A stretch of 64,000 bases of DNA from an uncultured Lachnospiraceae bacterium (GTDB taxonomy: Bacteria > Bacillota > Clostridia > Lachnospirales > Lachnospiraceae): assembly GCA_900548905.1 (NCBI GenBank), contig URMK01000013.1, forward strand, positions 1 to 64,000, read 5' to 3'. How positions within the stretch are numbered: position 1 is the first letter of the stretch; each line of letters opens with the position of its first letter. Both the position numbers and the translations under genes were made by a program. Shown here one piece after another: positions 36,572 to 45,490 of the stretch. Below the pieces are notes generated by a model, which made no database searches, had not been told where the DNA came from, and saw nothing but the letters and a program-made list of their open reading frames with translations.

Positions 36572-38023
36572 CTATACAATACTTTCGCCGCGGATCATTT
36601 TGGATACTCCGTTTGCGGCGAACAGCAGCGTCACGCTGACTATGGATTTGACCATACCGATTACGGTAGAAAGAGGTATGGCCCCTTTTCCGATACCCAG
36701 TTTATATACATATAGATCAAGAACCATGATGGCGTTCTGGTTGGTCGCATTTTCAAATACCAGGTACTGATCCATTCCGTTGCTGAGAATATTGGCAATG
36801 GACATAAGCAGCAGAACACAGAACGTAGGGATCAATCCGGGAACCGTTATATGCCACATTCTCTGGAACCTGCCGGCACCATCCACGGTTGCGGCTTCGT
36901 ACAGCTGCTGGTCTATTCCCGATATAGCCGCAATATAAATAATGGCACTCCAGCCGATCCCTTTCCAAAGGCCCCAGCCCAGCATCTTAATCCATACATA
37001 ATCGCCGCTCATAAGCATATTCACGCCCTGATCCCAGATTCCCAGATTTACCATAATGCTGCTGACAAAGCCGTCTGTTGAGAAAATACAGAATGCTATG
37101 GCATATACCAGGACCCAGCTTATAAAATTGGGAACCGTCGTAAAGGTCTGCACAAATCTCCTGAATCTTACATTTTTTATTTCCGACAGGAATATGGCAA
37201 ACGCCATGGGAAGCCAGCTCGTTGCGATTCCTAGGCCGCTCATGGCCAGTGTGTTCTTCAGCACGCGCACGATATCCCTGACTGTGGCCGGATTTTTAAA
37301 CAGCTCGGTAAACCACTTGAAGCCTACAAAGTTTTCCATACTTATGGAATCCCCTACTTTATAGTCAAAAAATGCATACCTCCATCCCCATAAAGGCATA
37401 TAAGCAAATACTCCCACCAAAGCGAGAAAAGGCATTAACATCAGGAAGAGCCTGAACTTAGTAGGCATTTCAAATTTGCTTTTCCCGGTTAGTTTAGGAA
37501 ACAGAATCAGCTGCAGGACCGAAATCACGAGAATGAGCAACGTTATTGCAAGTATCAGAAGAAGTCCCGAAGGAAAAACAGGTTCCACCTTTCCCGGTTT
37601 AGTTGTCTGCGCCACCTGCGTGTATGCGGCATATATGCCTCCGATACCTGCAAGCTCCACAATACATCCTATGGCTCCTATGATATTCCCTGTTTTTTTG
37701 CATTTCAGATTTCCCAATGACATGCATCCGCTTACACTAAATACTGCTATACCAAGACACATGGCCATGGATGCCGTAAATAACAGCTGCATGGAGCTTT
37801 CTTCCACCCATCCTTTTCTGAAAGCGCGGCCGAATTCTGCCGTTAAGGATGAATAGGAAATACCTGCCGTAAACAGGGACATGTTTTTATTAATCATGCC
37901 GCTTATTCTTGCCGGGTTAAGATTTGGTATAAACAGAAATACCACTGATAAAAGAATGGCAATCCGTATGGGATAATAAAGCCTATCCGTAAGAATTTCC
38001 TTTCGTGACTTTGTACTGCTCAT
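36572..38023 (-). CDS. LplB-type permease with N-terminal membrane extension
   Basis: A 483-residue inner-membrane protein. The C-terminal 290 residues are a normal LplB/YteP permease (starting FRLFLMLMPFLALVGVFAYMPLWGWRYAFFDYK; EAA loop YEAATVDGAGRFQRMWHITVPGLIP). The N-terminal 185 residues are extra and contain four probable helices (about 20-38, 82-103, 115-135, 152-174) with a soluble stretch between the first two. Usual family members have about 300-320 residues. GGGAGGAATAAA precedes the ATG at the very start of the extension, so it is translated. The role of the extension is unknown. It heads the permease-permease-binding protein-GH3 operon. Confidence 0.9.
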   Translation of the reverse strand: MSSTKSRKEILTDRLYYPIRIAILLSVVFLFIPNLNPARISGMINKNMSLFTAGISYSSLTAEFGRAFRKGWVEESSMQLLFTASMAMCLGIAVFSVSGCMSLGNLKCKKTGNIIGAIGCIVELAGIGGIYAAYTQVAQTTKPGKVEPVFPSGLLLILAITLLILVISVLQLILFPKLTGKSKFEMPTKFRLFLMLMPFLALVGVFAYMPLWGWRYAFFDYKVGDSISMENFVGFKWFTELFKNPATVRDIVRVLKNTLAMSGLGIATSWLPMAFAIFLSEIKNVRFRRFVQTFTTVPNFISWVLVYAIAFCIFSTDGFVSSIMVNLGIWDQGVNMLMSGDYVWIKMLGWGLWKGIGWSAIIYIAAISGIDQQLYEAATVDGAGRFQRMWHITVPGLIPTFCVLLLMSIANILSNGMDQYLVFENATNQNAIMVLDLYVYKLGIGKGAIPLSTVIGMVKSIVSVTLLFAANGVSKMIRGESIV

Positions 38024-38064
38024 TTTATTCCTCCCTTTCCTGAACTGAATTTCCGTATTTTTAG

Positions 38065-38108
38065 TAAAAAAAATACACCACAGGGTTTCACAACCCTTAT
38101 GATGTATT
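38065..38108 (-). terminator. Terminator or leader hairpin between kinase and permease genes
   Basis: Stem between 38072-38088 (AATACACCACAGGGTTT) and 38092-38108 (AACCCTTATGATGTATT), two mismatches, three-base loop, followed on the minus strand by eight T. It can end the kinase transcript. A TATAAT lies just upstream on the minus strand (about 38110-38115), so the operon transcript may start inside the same hairpin. Confidence 0.7.
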
Positions 38109-38164
38109 TATTATAATAAAGTTAAAACTATAAAAATACGGTAAAATTCTGATTAAAAATACAT

Positions 38165-40015
38165 TCACTTTTTGAAATCTTCCAAATTTTCCCTTGTTTT
38201 CTGTGAAATCTCAGCTGTCTCATTCATATGGTTCACCGGCAGCAAAAGGCAGACCCTTGTTCCTTCTCCCAAAACTGAATAGATTCTGACCCCATATTTA
38301 TGCCCATAGGTGAGCTTAATCCGCTGATTGATATTATACAGGCCAATGCTCTTATTCCTGCTCATATCCTTTTCTTCAATCGTTCTCTGCAGACAGGCAA
38401 GATTTTCTTCCGTCATTCCATTTCCATTATCAGATATGCCGATACAAAGCAGTTCCTCCTCCCCTTCCTGTTTTCCTACCGATATATGGATCACCCCTCC
38501 CCGTTCCTTTTCCTCCAGTCCGTGCAGTATGGCATTTTCCACCACGGGCTGAAGAAGCAGCGGCAGGATAAGAAGCTTTCCGGGATCCATATCCTCCTCT
38601 ACTTCTATTACACTGTCAAATTTATCCGTGAAACGCAGCTTCTGAATATCCAGATACACCTTTATATGTTCCAGTTCCTTGCTCAGGGTGGTAAACGAGG
38701 TACCTGTATTCTCCAGGACATAACGCATGGATTTCCCCAAAAGCTTGATTGCCCTGGCAACTTCCCTGTCATTGGCTTTAAAAGCCTTCATCCGTATAGT
38801 CTCCAGTGTATTATAAAGAAAATGGGGATTAATCTGGCTTGCCAGCATTTTAAATTCCATGACCTGCTGTTCATTCAGAAGCTCCGCTTTGTTAATACGG
38901 GCCTCATACATATCCGCGTCCTTCTTTTTTATATTCCGGACCATGATTTCCAAATCGGAAAAGGCTTCCGATATCTCATCCTGCCCACGGATAAAGCTGC
39001 GGATGTCATAATCCTCATTACTGGCCTGGTGCATGGCTTTTCTTAGAATTAGAACACGGGAAGTAAAATACTCGGTAAAATAATGTATGATAATCCCGGG
39101 TATCAGTATTGCCACTGCCAGGATTAAAACACAGATTGTCAAGATTCTCTTAATGCTGATATAACCCTGGTCATTCATGGTACATATATAGAGCCGGGAA
39201 TCGCACTGATACAGGTTCAGAGTGGAAACATCCACAAAATACGTTATGCCATTAATCTTTTTTGTACCTGTATACTGATAGTAATTTTCCGTATAATCAA
39301 TAGGTATCTTCTGCTTTATGCCATATTCACTTCGGTCGGTGTTAAAAAAAACTTCTCCTTCGTTTACGGATACCATGGCTGCATATTCCTGGCTGTTTAT
39401 CCTTGTCCTCAAATAATTATCACTGATCTTGATAACCAAAACCGCATTATAATTCGCATCCGTCAGCGGAAGCCTGCGTACCAGGCTCAGGTTCCAGTAT
39501 TCATTCCCATACTTGTCTGTGGTTGTCATGGGAACCCAGAACACGCTGGACTGGGTAATCGCCTTTTGGTACCAGCCGGACTGCTGTATTCCCTCTCCTG
39601 CTTTATAGAACTGTTTATAATCCGTAAAGGTAGGATTGTCGGTATATATCTCTATACTTTCGATTTCCGCATAATTCTGACCGTAATTATCAACCACTGT
39701 CAGATTCCCTGCTTTTTGGATCAGACTTGTTCGCTGTTCATAATCTGTAGACAGCACTTCCTTTACCTTTTCATCAAAAATTAGATTTTCGGAGATATTG
39801 TAGACCTGGGTGGTTATTTCAAACAAAATATTTTTAACCCTAAGATTATCTGATTCCAGGAGATCCCTGTGGTAATTTGCAAGCAGCGTATAAGTATTCA
39901 TCAGAAGAAAAATACCGATAATCATGATAGGAAGAAATAAAGCAGCAAAATATATGGTATATAACTGCTGTCTTATATTTGTCAGTTCTTTAAAATGAAA
40001 CCTTATCTTTTTCAT
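38165..40015 (-). CDS. YesM-type sensor histidine kinase
   Basis: A 616-residue membrane kinase. Basic N-terminus, helix at about 18-41, a large extracytoplasmic sensor of dCache type (to about 290), second helix (about 293-315), HAMP-like linker, then QINPHFLYNTLETIRM with the phosphorylated His and an ATPase domain with QPVVENAILHGL and DNGNGM. It lies upstream of the transporter operon in the same orientation but a strong hairpin separates them. The only regulator gene in the locus is at 29138-30730, on the opposite strand. Confidence 0.92.
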   Translation of the reverse strand: MKKIRFHFKELTNIRQQLYTIYFAALFLPIMIIGIFLLMNTYTLLANYHRDLLESDNLRVKNILFEITTQVYNISENLIFDEKVKEVLSTDYEQRTSLIQKAGNLTVVDNYGQNYAEIESIEIYTDNPTFTDYKQFYKAGEGIQQSGWYQKAITQSSVFWVPMTTTDKYGNEYWNLSLVRRLPLTDANYNAVLVIKISDNYLRTRINSQEYAAMVSVNEGEVFFNTDRSEYGIKQKIPIDYTENYYQYTGTKKINGITYFVDVSTLNLYQCDSRLYICTMNDQGYISIKRILTICVLILAVAILIPGIIIHYFTEYFTSRVLILRKAMHQASNEDYDIRSFIRGQDEISEAFSDLEIMVRNIKKKDADMYEARINKAELLNEQQVMEFKMLASQINPHFLYNTLETIRMKAFKANDREVARAIKLLGKSMRYVLENTGTSFTTLSKELEHIKVYLDIQKLRFTDKFDSVIEVEEDMDPGKLLILPLLLQPVVENAILHGLEEKERGGVIHISVGKQEGEEELLCIGISDNGNGMTEENLACLQRTIEEKDMSRNKSIGLYNINQRIKLTYGHKYGVRIYSVLGEGTRVCLLLPVNHMNETAEISQKTRENLEDFKK

Positions 40016-40064
40016 AACCGTTCCGTCCTGTATTTTTCATCCGTACCTATATAATTTTATATAT

Positions 40065-40105
40065 AAAAAATCCGTACAAAAAGACGTTCTTCTTTCTGTA
40101 CGGAT
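40065..40105 (-). terminator. Terminator of tRNA-Arg transcript
   Basis: Stem ATCCGTACA/TGTACGGAT with an inner AAAGA/TCTTT extension, followed by six T on the minus strand, directly downstream of the tRNA. Confidence 0.8.
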
Positions 40106-40108
40106 CTA

Positions 40109-40180
40109 CGTTCCCTGGGGGAATCGAACCCTCAACTGCCCCTTAGGAGGGGGCTGTTATATCCATTTAACTAAGGAAAC
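40109..40180 (-). tRNA. tRNA-Arg (anticodon CCT)
   Basis: A 72-base cloverleaf on the minus strand. Acceptor GTTTCCT/AGGGAAC with one G-U pair, D stem GTTA/TAAC, anticodon stem GCCCC/GGGGC around loop CTCCTAA (anticodon CCT, reads AGG), T loop TTCGATT, discriminator G. The T stem GAGGG/CCCCC has one A-C mismatch. No CCA is encoded. It reads a rare Arg codon. Confidence 0.92.
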
Positions 40181-40260
40181 ACAACTAATATAATACAATA
40201 TTTTTATGAAATTGTCTACCCGTTTTATAGAATAAATTATCGTATTTTAATAGTTGTTAT

Positions 40261-40301
40261 AAAAATCACCGATAGCAGCGCATATAAACAGCTATCGGTG
40301 A
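40261..40301 (-). terminator. Terminator of parA-parB-serS operon
   Basis: Perfect 11-base stem TCACCGATAGC/GCTATCGGTGA followed on the minus strand by TTTTTAT, 10 bases after the last stop codon. Confidence 0.85.
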
Positions 40302-40311
40302 CCGATCCGGA

Positions 40312-41205
40312 CTAGTCCTGATCGGGATAATTTACAGCCCCTTGCAGCCATACAACGCCCTTAAACCGTCTTCCGATTTTTGGTTCTCCATATAAATCCT
40401 TAACATTGATACAAACGTCAAAAGACAGTTCATTACAATTGAGCGTCATCAGGCAGATCTCTTCTTCTGTCAGTTTGTTTCTGGTTACATGACATTCAGA
40501 AATCTCACCTAATACAGAATACTGGTCACATTCCACCCCATAGGGCATAAAGTAGGTGTCAACCAGGCTGAATACATCTTCCTTCTGGATCCTTCGGGAA
40601 ATTGTCGTATAAGTATCCATATCCTCCAGGGTAAGGCTTTCGATAGCGTCCTCATCTCCCCGCCTTGCCGCTTCAATAAGCTGGTTCCGGGTCATTGTGG
40701 TCTGCTGGATTTTCTTCTTCTGATTTTCACTTTTTATTATCGGCATCATAATAGATCCCTGACTTGCCAATGCAGACAAGGTCAGGCTGGTACCGCGTAC
40801 AGGTAACTTATCTGTATTCCGGTACTTGATGTAAGGAATCATATTCTGCAGGTAAAAAATTAAAGTAACGCCAACCTTAATATCGTCACAGACACCGGCA
40901 TAGGATTCCTTAGCCGCATGGCGCTCTACACTTACATCTTCCATGGAACTGACTCCGGTACCACGCAGATAAGGATAAAAATAATAAAATGTAAAATTAT
41001 CATTTTCATCAAACTCCCCACAAACCGCGATACCCATATTTTCTGCGAAATCCTTGCAAAACTCTACCAAAACCGTATCTTCTTTTCCATCAAGGGTGGT
41101 ATAATTTCTGCTCTCCGCATTCATTATCACATCCTTAATCAGTTCCTGGATTTTCTTGGTAGATGTATATTCACTGAATCCTACAGACTTTAAAAATTTA
41201 TGCAA
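40312..41205 (-). CDS. DUF3881-like conserved protein of Lachnospiraceae
   Basis: A 297-residue soluble protein of unknown function, resembling DUF3881 family proteins. No membrane segment or catalytic motif is visible. The likely start is the TTG at 41205 (MHKFLKSVGFSEY), because GCGAGGTGAGA lies at correct spacing; an ATG seven codons upstream has no ribosome site. A basic segment (KSENQKKKIQQTTMTRNQ) lies in the middle. It is last in the parA-parB-DUF4446-serS operon, 38 bases after serS. Confidence 0.7.
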   Translation of the reverse strand: MHKFLKSVGFSEYTSTKKIQELIKDVIMNAESRNYTTLDGKEDTVLVEFCKDFAENMGIAVCGEFDENDNFTFYYFYPYLRGTGVSSMEDVSVERHAAKESYAGVCDDIKVGVTLIFYLQNMIPYIKYRNTDKLPVRGTSLTLSALASQGSIMMPIIKSENQKKKIQQTTMTRNQLIEAARRGDEDAIESLTLEDMDTYTTISRRIQKEDVFSLVDTYFMPYGVECDQYSVLGEISECHVTRNKLTEEEICLMTLNCNELSFDVCINVKDLYGEPKIGRRFKGVVWLQGAVNYPDQD

Positions 41206-41243
41206 GAATCTCACCTCGCTTTTCATATCTGTGCGGTTCCATG

Positions 41244-42521
41244 TTATCTTATCTCAGTCATACCGCCCATATAAGGCTGAAGCACTTCGGGGATTTTCAC
41301 GGAACCGTCTGCCTGAAGATTATTCTCCAGGAATGCGATCAGCATTCTGGGTGGAGCAACTACCGTATTATTTAGTGTATGCGCGAAGTATTTCCCATTT
41401 TCCCCATTTACACGGATTTTTAATCTTCTTGCCTGTGCATCCCCTAAATTGGAACAGCTCCCCACTTCGAAATACTTCTTCTGTCTGGGGGACCAAGCTT
41501 CCACATCATATGACTTAACCTTCAGATCGGCTAAGTCGCCGGAGCAGCATTCTATTGTCCTTACAGGAATATCCATGGAACGGAATAAATCTACTGTATT
41601 CTGCCAAAGCTTTTCAAACCACACAGGAGATTCTTCGGGTTTACATACTACAATCATTTCCTGTTTTTCAAACTGGTGAATTCTGTATACGCCTCTCTCT
41701 TCCAGGCCATGTGCACCTTTTTCCTTACGGAAACAAGGAGAATAGCTGGTGAGTGTTTTGGGAAGTTCCTCTTCCGGCACAATCGTATCTATAAATTTAC
41801 CGATCATGGAATGCTCACTCGTACCAATAAGATATAAATCCTCCCCTTCAATTTTATACATCATGGCATCCATTTCCGCAAAGCTCATAACACCTGTTAC
41901 TACATTACTCCGGATCATAAACGGAGGGACGCAGTAAGTAAACCCTCTGTTGATCATAAAATCCCTTGCATAGGAAATCACCGCGGAATGCAGTCTGGCA
42001 ATATCCCCCATCAGATAATAGAAGCCGTTGCCTGCTACCTTTCTTGCACTGTCTAAATCAATACCATTAAACCGTTCCATAATCTCCGTATGGTATGGAA
42101 CTTCAAAAGCAGGAATTACCGGCTCGCCATATTTTGTTATCTCCACATTTTCAGTATCATCTTTTCCAATAGGCACCGTCGGATCTATAATATTGGGAAT
42201 CAGCATCATAATTTTAGTGATCTTTTCCTGAAGATCTGCTTCTTTCTCTTCTAACTCAGCCAGTCTCTTGGCCCCGGCGGCAACTTCCGCTTTTTTATCC
42301 TCTGCCTCTTCTTTTTTGCCGGCTTTCATTAAACCGCCGATTTCCTTGGAAATCTTATTCCTGCTTGCACGCAGATCATCCGCTTCCTGCTGTGTCTGCC
42401 TGCTTTCTTTATCTAATTCGATAACTTCGTCCACAAGTGCTATTTTAGAATCCTGAAATTTCTTTTTAATATTTTCCTTTACTGCTTCAGGATTCTCTCT
42501 TAAAAATTTAATGTCGATCAT
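41244..42521 (-). CDS. serS: Serine--tRNA ligase
   Basis: A 425-residue cytosolic class II aminoacyl-tRNA synthetase that charges tRNA-Ser. N-terminal antiparallel coiled-coil arm (about 30-105) for the tRNA long variable arm; class II motif 2 in SYSPCFRKEKGAHGLEERGVYRIHQFEKQEM and motif 3 near NNTVVAPPRMLIAFLEN. GGAGAGGAGCCTTATT precedes the ATG. It is 26 bases after the DUF4446 gene and has no room for a T-box leader, so its expression follows the parAB operon promoter. Confidence 0.97.
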   Translation of the reverse strand: MIDIKFLRENPEAVKENIKKKFQDSKIALVDEVIELDKESRQTQQEADDLRASRNKISKEIGGLMKAGKKEEAEDKKAEVAAGAKRLAELEEKEADLQEKITKIMMLIPNIIDPTVPIGKDDTENVEITKYGEPVIPAFEVPYHTEIMERFNGIDLDSARKVAGNGFYYLMGDIARLHSAVISYARDFMINRGFTYCVPPFMIRSNVVTGVMSFAEMDAMMYKIEGEDLYLIGTSEHSMIGKFIDTIVPEEELPKTLTSYSPCFRKEKGAHGLEERGVYRIHQFEKQEMIVVCKPEESPVWFEKLWQNTVDLFRSMDIPVRTIECCSGDLADLKVKSYDVEAWSPRQKKYFEVGSCSNLGDAQARRLKIRVNGENGKYFAHTLNNTVVAPPRMLIAFLENNLQADGSVKIPEVLQPYMGGMTEIR

Positions 42522-42547
42522 AATAAGGCTCCTCTCCTCATATAAAA

Positions 42548-43057
42548 TTAATATCCAATTGCTTTATCCAATGCTTCTTTTTCTTCTGCTCCCAGGGTGA
42601 TAGCACACTCTCCTTTTTTCACTTCTTTTGTATATGTATAGCACCCTTCACTGCTCTGAACAGAATTTAAAATAAAACCATCATCTTTCTCATTCAAAAG
42701 GGCGATACAAAAACTGAGCTGTCCTCCCATCTGGCTGAAGGCGTCATACTTTACAATGCCCATTTTTTGATAACAATACTCTAACCTCTTCTGAATATCC
42801 CTGATATCTTTACGATTCTTATCCGACTCCTTTTTTATGAAGTCATTATCTTTATATAAGCCCTCTATCTCTTCTTCCAGACTTTTTGCTTCTTTCCCCT
42901 TCATGAATTTGGCAAGCTTATTCTGCTGCTTGTTTAACCTGCTGAACTGTATTATAACCAGAACAAGAAGTATCAGAATCATAACCAACATGCCTATAAG
43001 CACGTACGCAATATCCAGTCCTCCTAATCCTATGCTCTCCAGTAAACCACTTGACAT
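42548..43057 (-). CDS. DUF4446 family membrane protein
   Basis: A 169-residue protein with one N-terminal helix (about 16-38), a coiled-coil (about 40-95; SLEEEIEGLYKDNDFIKKESDKNRKDIRDIQKRLEYCYQKMGIVKYDAF) and a small C-terminal beta domain (GGQLSFCIALLNEKDDGFILNSVQSSEGCYTYTKEV). DUF4446 genes commonly follow parB in Clostridia; their function is unknown. GGAGAATTCA precedes the ATG; it lies 31 bases after parB. Confidence 0.85.
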   Translation of the reverse strand: MSSGLLESIGLGGLDIAYVLIGMLVMILILLVLVIIQFSRLNKQQNKLAKFMKGKEAKSLEEEIEGLYKDNDFIKKESDKNRKDIRDIQKRLEYCYQKMGIVKYDAFSQMGGQLSFCIALLNEKDDGFILNSVQSSEGCYTYTKEVKKGECAITLGAEEKEALDKAIGY

Positions 43058-43088
43058 TGAATTCTCCTTTATCTTATGTTGAAATACA

Positions 43089-43973
43089 TTAGTTCTTCAT
43101 TATGTGTTCCATCAGCCTGTCCAGATCTTCGTGATTATAGAATTCTATCTGGATTTTACCGGCTCCATTTTCTTTGGAGGATATGGAAACCTTCGTCCCC
43201 AACGATTCTTTCAGTTTTTCTTCTATATTCTGATAGATAACCTCCATTGATTTATTTTCAGCTTTTTTCGGTTTTTCCGGCTTGTGAAGATTTTTTACCA
43301 GTTTTTCCACTTCACGTACGCTCATCTTCTCGTCAAAAACCTTTTGTGCAATCATATACTGTTCTTCCGGATCCTCTATAGAAAGGAGAGCCCTGGCATG
43401 TCCTGTACTGATCATTTCATTAACTACCATCTGCTGAACTTCATCACACAACTTCAGCAGACGCATGGAATTCGTAACAGCTGTTCTGCTCTTTGATACT
43501 CTTTCTGCAACTTCATCCTGTTTCAGGTTAAATTCATTCAGCAGTCTTTTGTATGCCTGCGCCTCTTCTATAGGATTTAAATCTTCCCTTTGTATATTTT
43601 CAATCAGGGATATTTCTACAATTTCCTGATTGGAAAGCTTCTTTATTATTACAGGAACCTCTTTTAATCCTGCCATCTTGGCAGCGCGCCATCTTCTTTC
43701 GCCGGCAATAATTTCATAATAACCTTCTCTGTCCTGAACCAGGATAGGCTGTAATAAACCAAACTGCTTAATAGACTCTGCCAACTCCATCAGGGCATCT
43801 TCATCAAAATTTTTCCTTGGCTGATCCCTGTTAGGTTCCACCATAGTTATTTTTACCATGGTTTCCGGATTTTTATTTTCCGATCCGCTTCCTTTATCTG
43901 TTTTTCCTTTTGATTCCCCAATTGCATTAGGAATTAAAGAATCCAGGCCTTTCCCCAATCCTCTAGCCGCCAT
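43089..43973 (-). CDS. parB: Chromosome partitioning protein ParB/Spo0J
   Basis: A 294-residue CTPase/DNA clamp that loads at parS and organises the origin. N-terminal ParA-contact peptide (MAARGLGKGLDSLIP), ParB/Srx domain with the CTP motif GERRWRAAK, helix-turn-helix with DEVAERVSKSRTAVTNSMRLL, then a dimerisation domain. It starts three bases after parA. Three perfect parS sites lie within 3.2 kb. Confidence 0.96.
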   Translation of the reverse strand: MAARGLGKGLDSLIPNAIGESKGKTDKGSGSENKNPETMVKITMVEPNRDQPRKNFDEDALMELAESIKQFGLLQPILVQDREGYYEIIAGERRWRAAKMAGLKEVPVIIKKLSNQEIVEISLIENIQREDLNPIEEAQAYKRLLNEFNLKQDEVAERVSKSRTAVTNSMRLLKLCDEVQQMVVNEMISTGHARALLSIEDPEEQYMIAQKVFDEKMSVREVEKLVKNLHKPEKPKKAENKSMEVIYQNIEEKLKESLGTKVSISSKENGAGKIQIEFYNHEDLDRLMEHIMKN

Positions 43974-43976
43974 TTA

Positions 43977-44744
43977 TCAAATATCCTTTCTTTTAATCAC
44001 TTCGTTTGCCAATGCCATGTAGCTTTCCGCACCTGCTGACTTGGGATCATACATTGTAATTGGAAGGCCATAGCTGGGTGCTTCCGCCAGCCTTATATTC
44101 CGGGGAATAACAGTTTTGTATATTTTCTGATTCAAATTTTTTTTAACATTATCCACTACCTGCATAGATAGATTTGTTCTGGAATCATACATGGTGAACA
44201 GGATTCCTTCTATCTGAAGCTGTGGGTTCAATCTTTCCCTAACCAGATTAACCGTATGGATCAATTGGCTCAATCCTTCCAGTGCATAGTATTCACATTG
44301 TATTGGAACTAAAACGGTATTCGCAGTTGTCATTGCATTTACAGTTAACATATTCAATGATGGCGGACAATCTATAACAATGAAATCATATTGCTCTTTT
44401 ATCCAGTCCACTTCATTTTTTAATATGTACTCTTTTTTATCTACACCTATTAATTCAATCTCTGCTGCTGCCAGATTCACATTTGAAGGCAAAACCGTTA
44501 CATTGGGCACTACCTCTTTTATAAGACAATCCTGAATACTGCACTCTCCCAGCATTAACTCATAAATGGTATTATCCAGTTCGTTCTTGTCAATGTTAAA
44601 CCCACTCGTTGTATTTCCCTGGGGATCCGTATCAATAACCAGAACTCTTTTTCCTTTTGCAGCCAGCGCAGCTGAAAGATTAACTGCAGTGGTTGTTTTA
44701 CCTACACCGCCCTTCTGATTTGCTATTGCGATAATTCTTCCCAT
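43977..44744 (-). CDS. parA: Chromosome partitioning ATPase ParA/Soj
   Basis: A 255-residue Walker-type ATPase that binds DNA non-specifically as an ATP dimer and, in Bacillus, modulates DnaA. The deviant Walker A is KGGVGKTTTAVNLSAAL; Walker B-like VIDCPPSLNMLTVNAM. CGAAAGGAAATATTTA precedes the ATG. First gene of the parA-parB-DUF4446-serS-DUF3881 operon. Confidence 0.96.
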   Translation of the reverse strand: MGRIIAIANQKGGVGKTTTAVNLSAALAAKGKRVLVIDTDPQGNTTSGFNIDKNELDNTIYELMLGECSIQDCLIKEVVPNVTVLPSNVNLAAAEIELIGVDKKEYILKNEVDWIKEQYDFIVIDCPPSLNMLTVNAMTTANTVLVPIQCEYYALEGLSQLIHTVNLVRERLNPQLQIEGILFTMYDSRTNLSMQVVDNVKKNLNQKIYKTVIPRNIRLAEAPSYGLPITMYDPKSAGAESYMALANEVIKRKDI

Positions 44745-44920
44745 TAAATATTTCCTTTCGTTTGCGGTTCTACAAACATGATAGAGTCATTCCTCACTGA
44801 CACAATTTCCACCTTATAAAGTACTTAACGATTATATCACTTTTTTTGTTTATATTCTATAAGGAAATATTAGAATTTAAGTATTCTTTTTTCATTTTCA
44901 TTGTATGACATGCTATTACA

Positions 44921-44936
44921 TGTTTCACGTGAAACA
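44921..44936. promoter_or_regulatory. parS: parS site 1
   Basis: Perfect 16-base palindrome TGTTTCACGTGAAACA, the conserved ParB-binding site. Confidence 0.97.
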
Positions 44937-45080
44937 TATAATAGAAAAAATTTATTTTAAATATTATATTTTAATATGTTATTTTAATATTTATGTTTTA
45001 TTATTTATTGTTAATATATATTATTTATTATTTACTCAAAAAAAATATTAGTAATTTTTTATTCTAAATTTAATAATTAA

Positions 45081-45096
45081 TGTTTCACGTGAAACA
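45081..45096. promoter_or_regulatory. parS: parS site 2
   Basis: Second perfect TGTTTCACGTGAAACA, 160 bases from the first. Confidence 0.97.
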
Positions 45097-45348
45097 TTGT
45101 AATATAACTTTCTAATTTTTATAATAACTTTTTTATAATATTGAAATTAATTAAATCTATACATATATTAAATTAACTTAAACCATAAGGATATATATTA
45201 TATATTTAATGTAAGACAGTTATTATAAATTAACATATTTCAATATTTTTAATACTTTATATATTTCATATCGTCTATTCAGCAGAAAAAATACGTCATT
45301 ATTTACATAAACTTGCAAAAAGATAAAAAGGCATTAATAATAATATAA

Positions 45349-45386
45349 ACATAAAATATAGCCATAAAATATAGCCATAAAATATT
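45349..45386. repeat. Short 13-base tandem repeat
   Basis: Nearly three copies of the unit GCCATAAAATATA in the AT-rich spacer; the first copy starts ACATAAAATATA. Confidence 0.7.
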
Positions 45387-45457
45387 ACCTCAAAAAGTTA
45401 TACAGTTCATGTTTTAATTATACTAATAAATAATACAACAGTTCTTTAGTCTCTCTA

Positions 45458-45485
45458 CATGATTACTATAACTATAGTAATCATG
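45458..45485. repeat. 28-base palindrome
   Basis: Arms CATGATTACTATA and TATAGTAATCATG are exact inverted copies separated by two bases. It is next to the left end of repeat copy B. No T run follows, so it is not a normal terminator; an operator or protein-binding site is possible. Confidence 0.65.
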
Positions 45486-45490
45486 AAAAC

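Larger units (their letters stand above)
44745..45457. other. AT-rich spacer with parS sites upstream of parA
   Basis: About 700 very AT-rich bases without a gene. It must hold the parA promoter, which I cannot place. It contains two parS sites, a 13-base tandem repeat and long A/T runs. Confidence 0.6.

Noticed and set aside
42522..42547. T-box leader for serS
   Set aside because: Only 26 bases separate serS from the preceding gene; no T-box sequence is present.
45349..45386. CRISPR-like or iteron array
   Set aside because: The 13-base unit is repeated fewer than three times without spacers and consists mainly of A and T.
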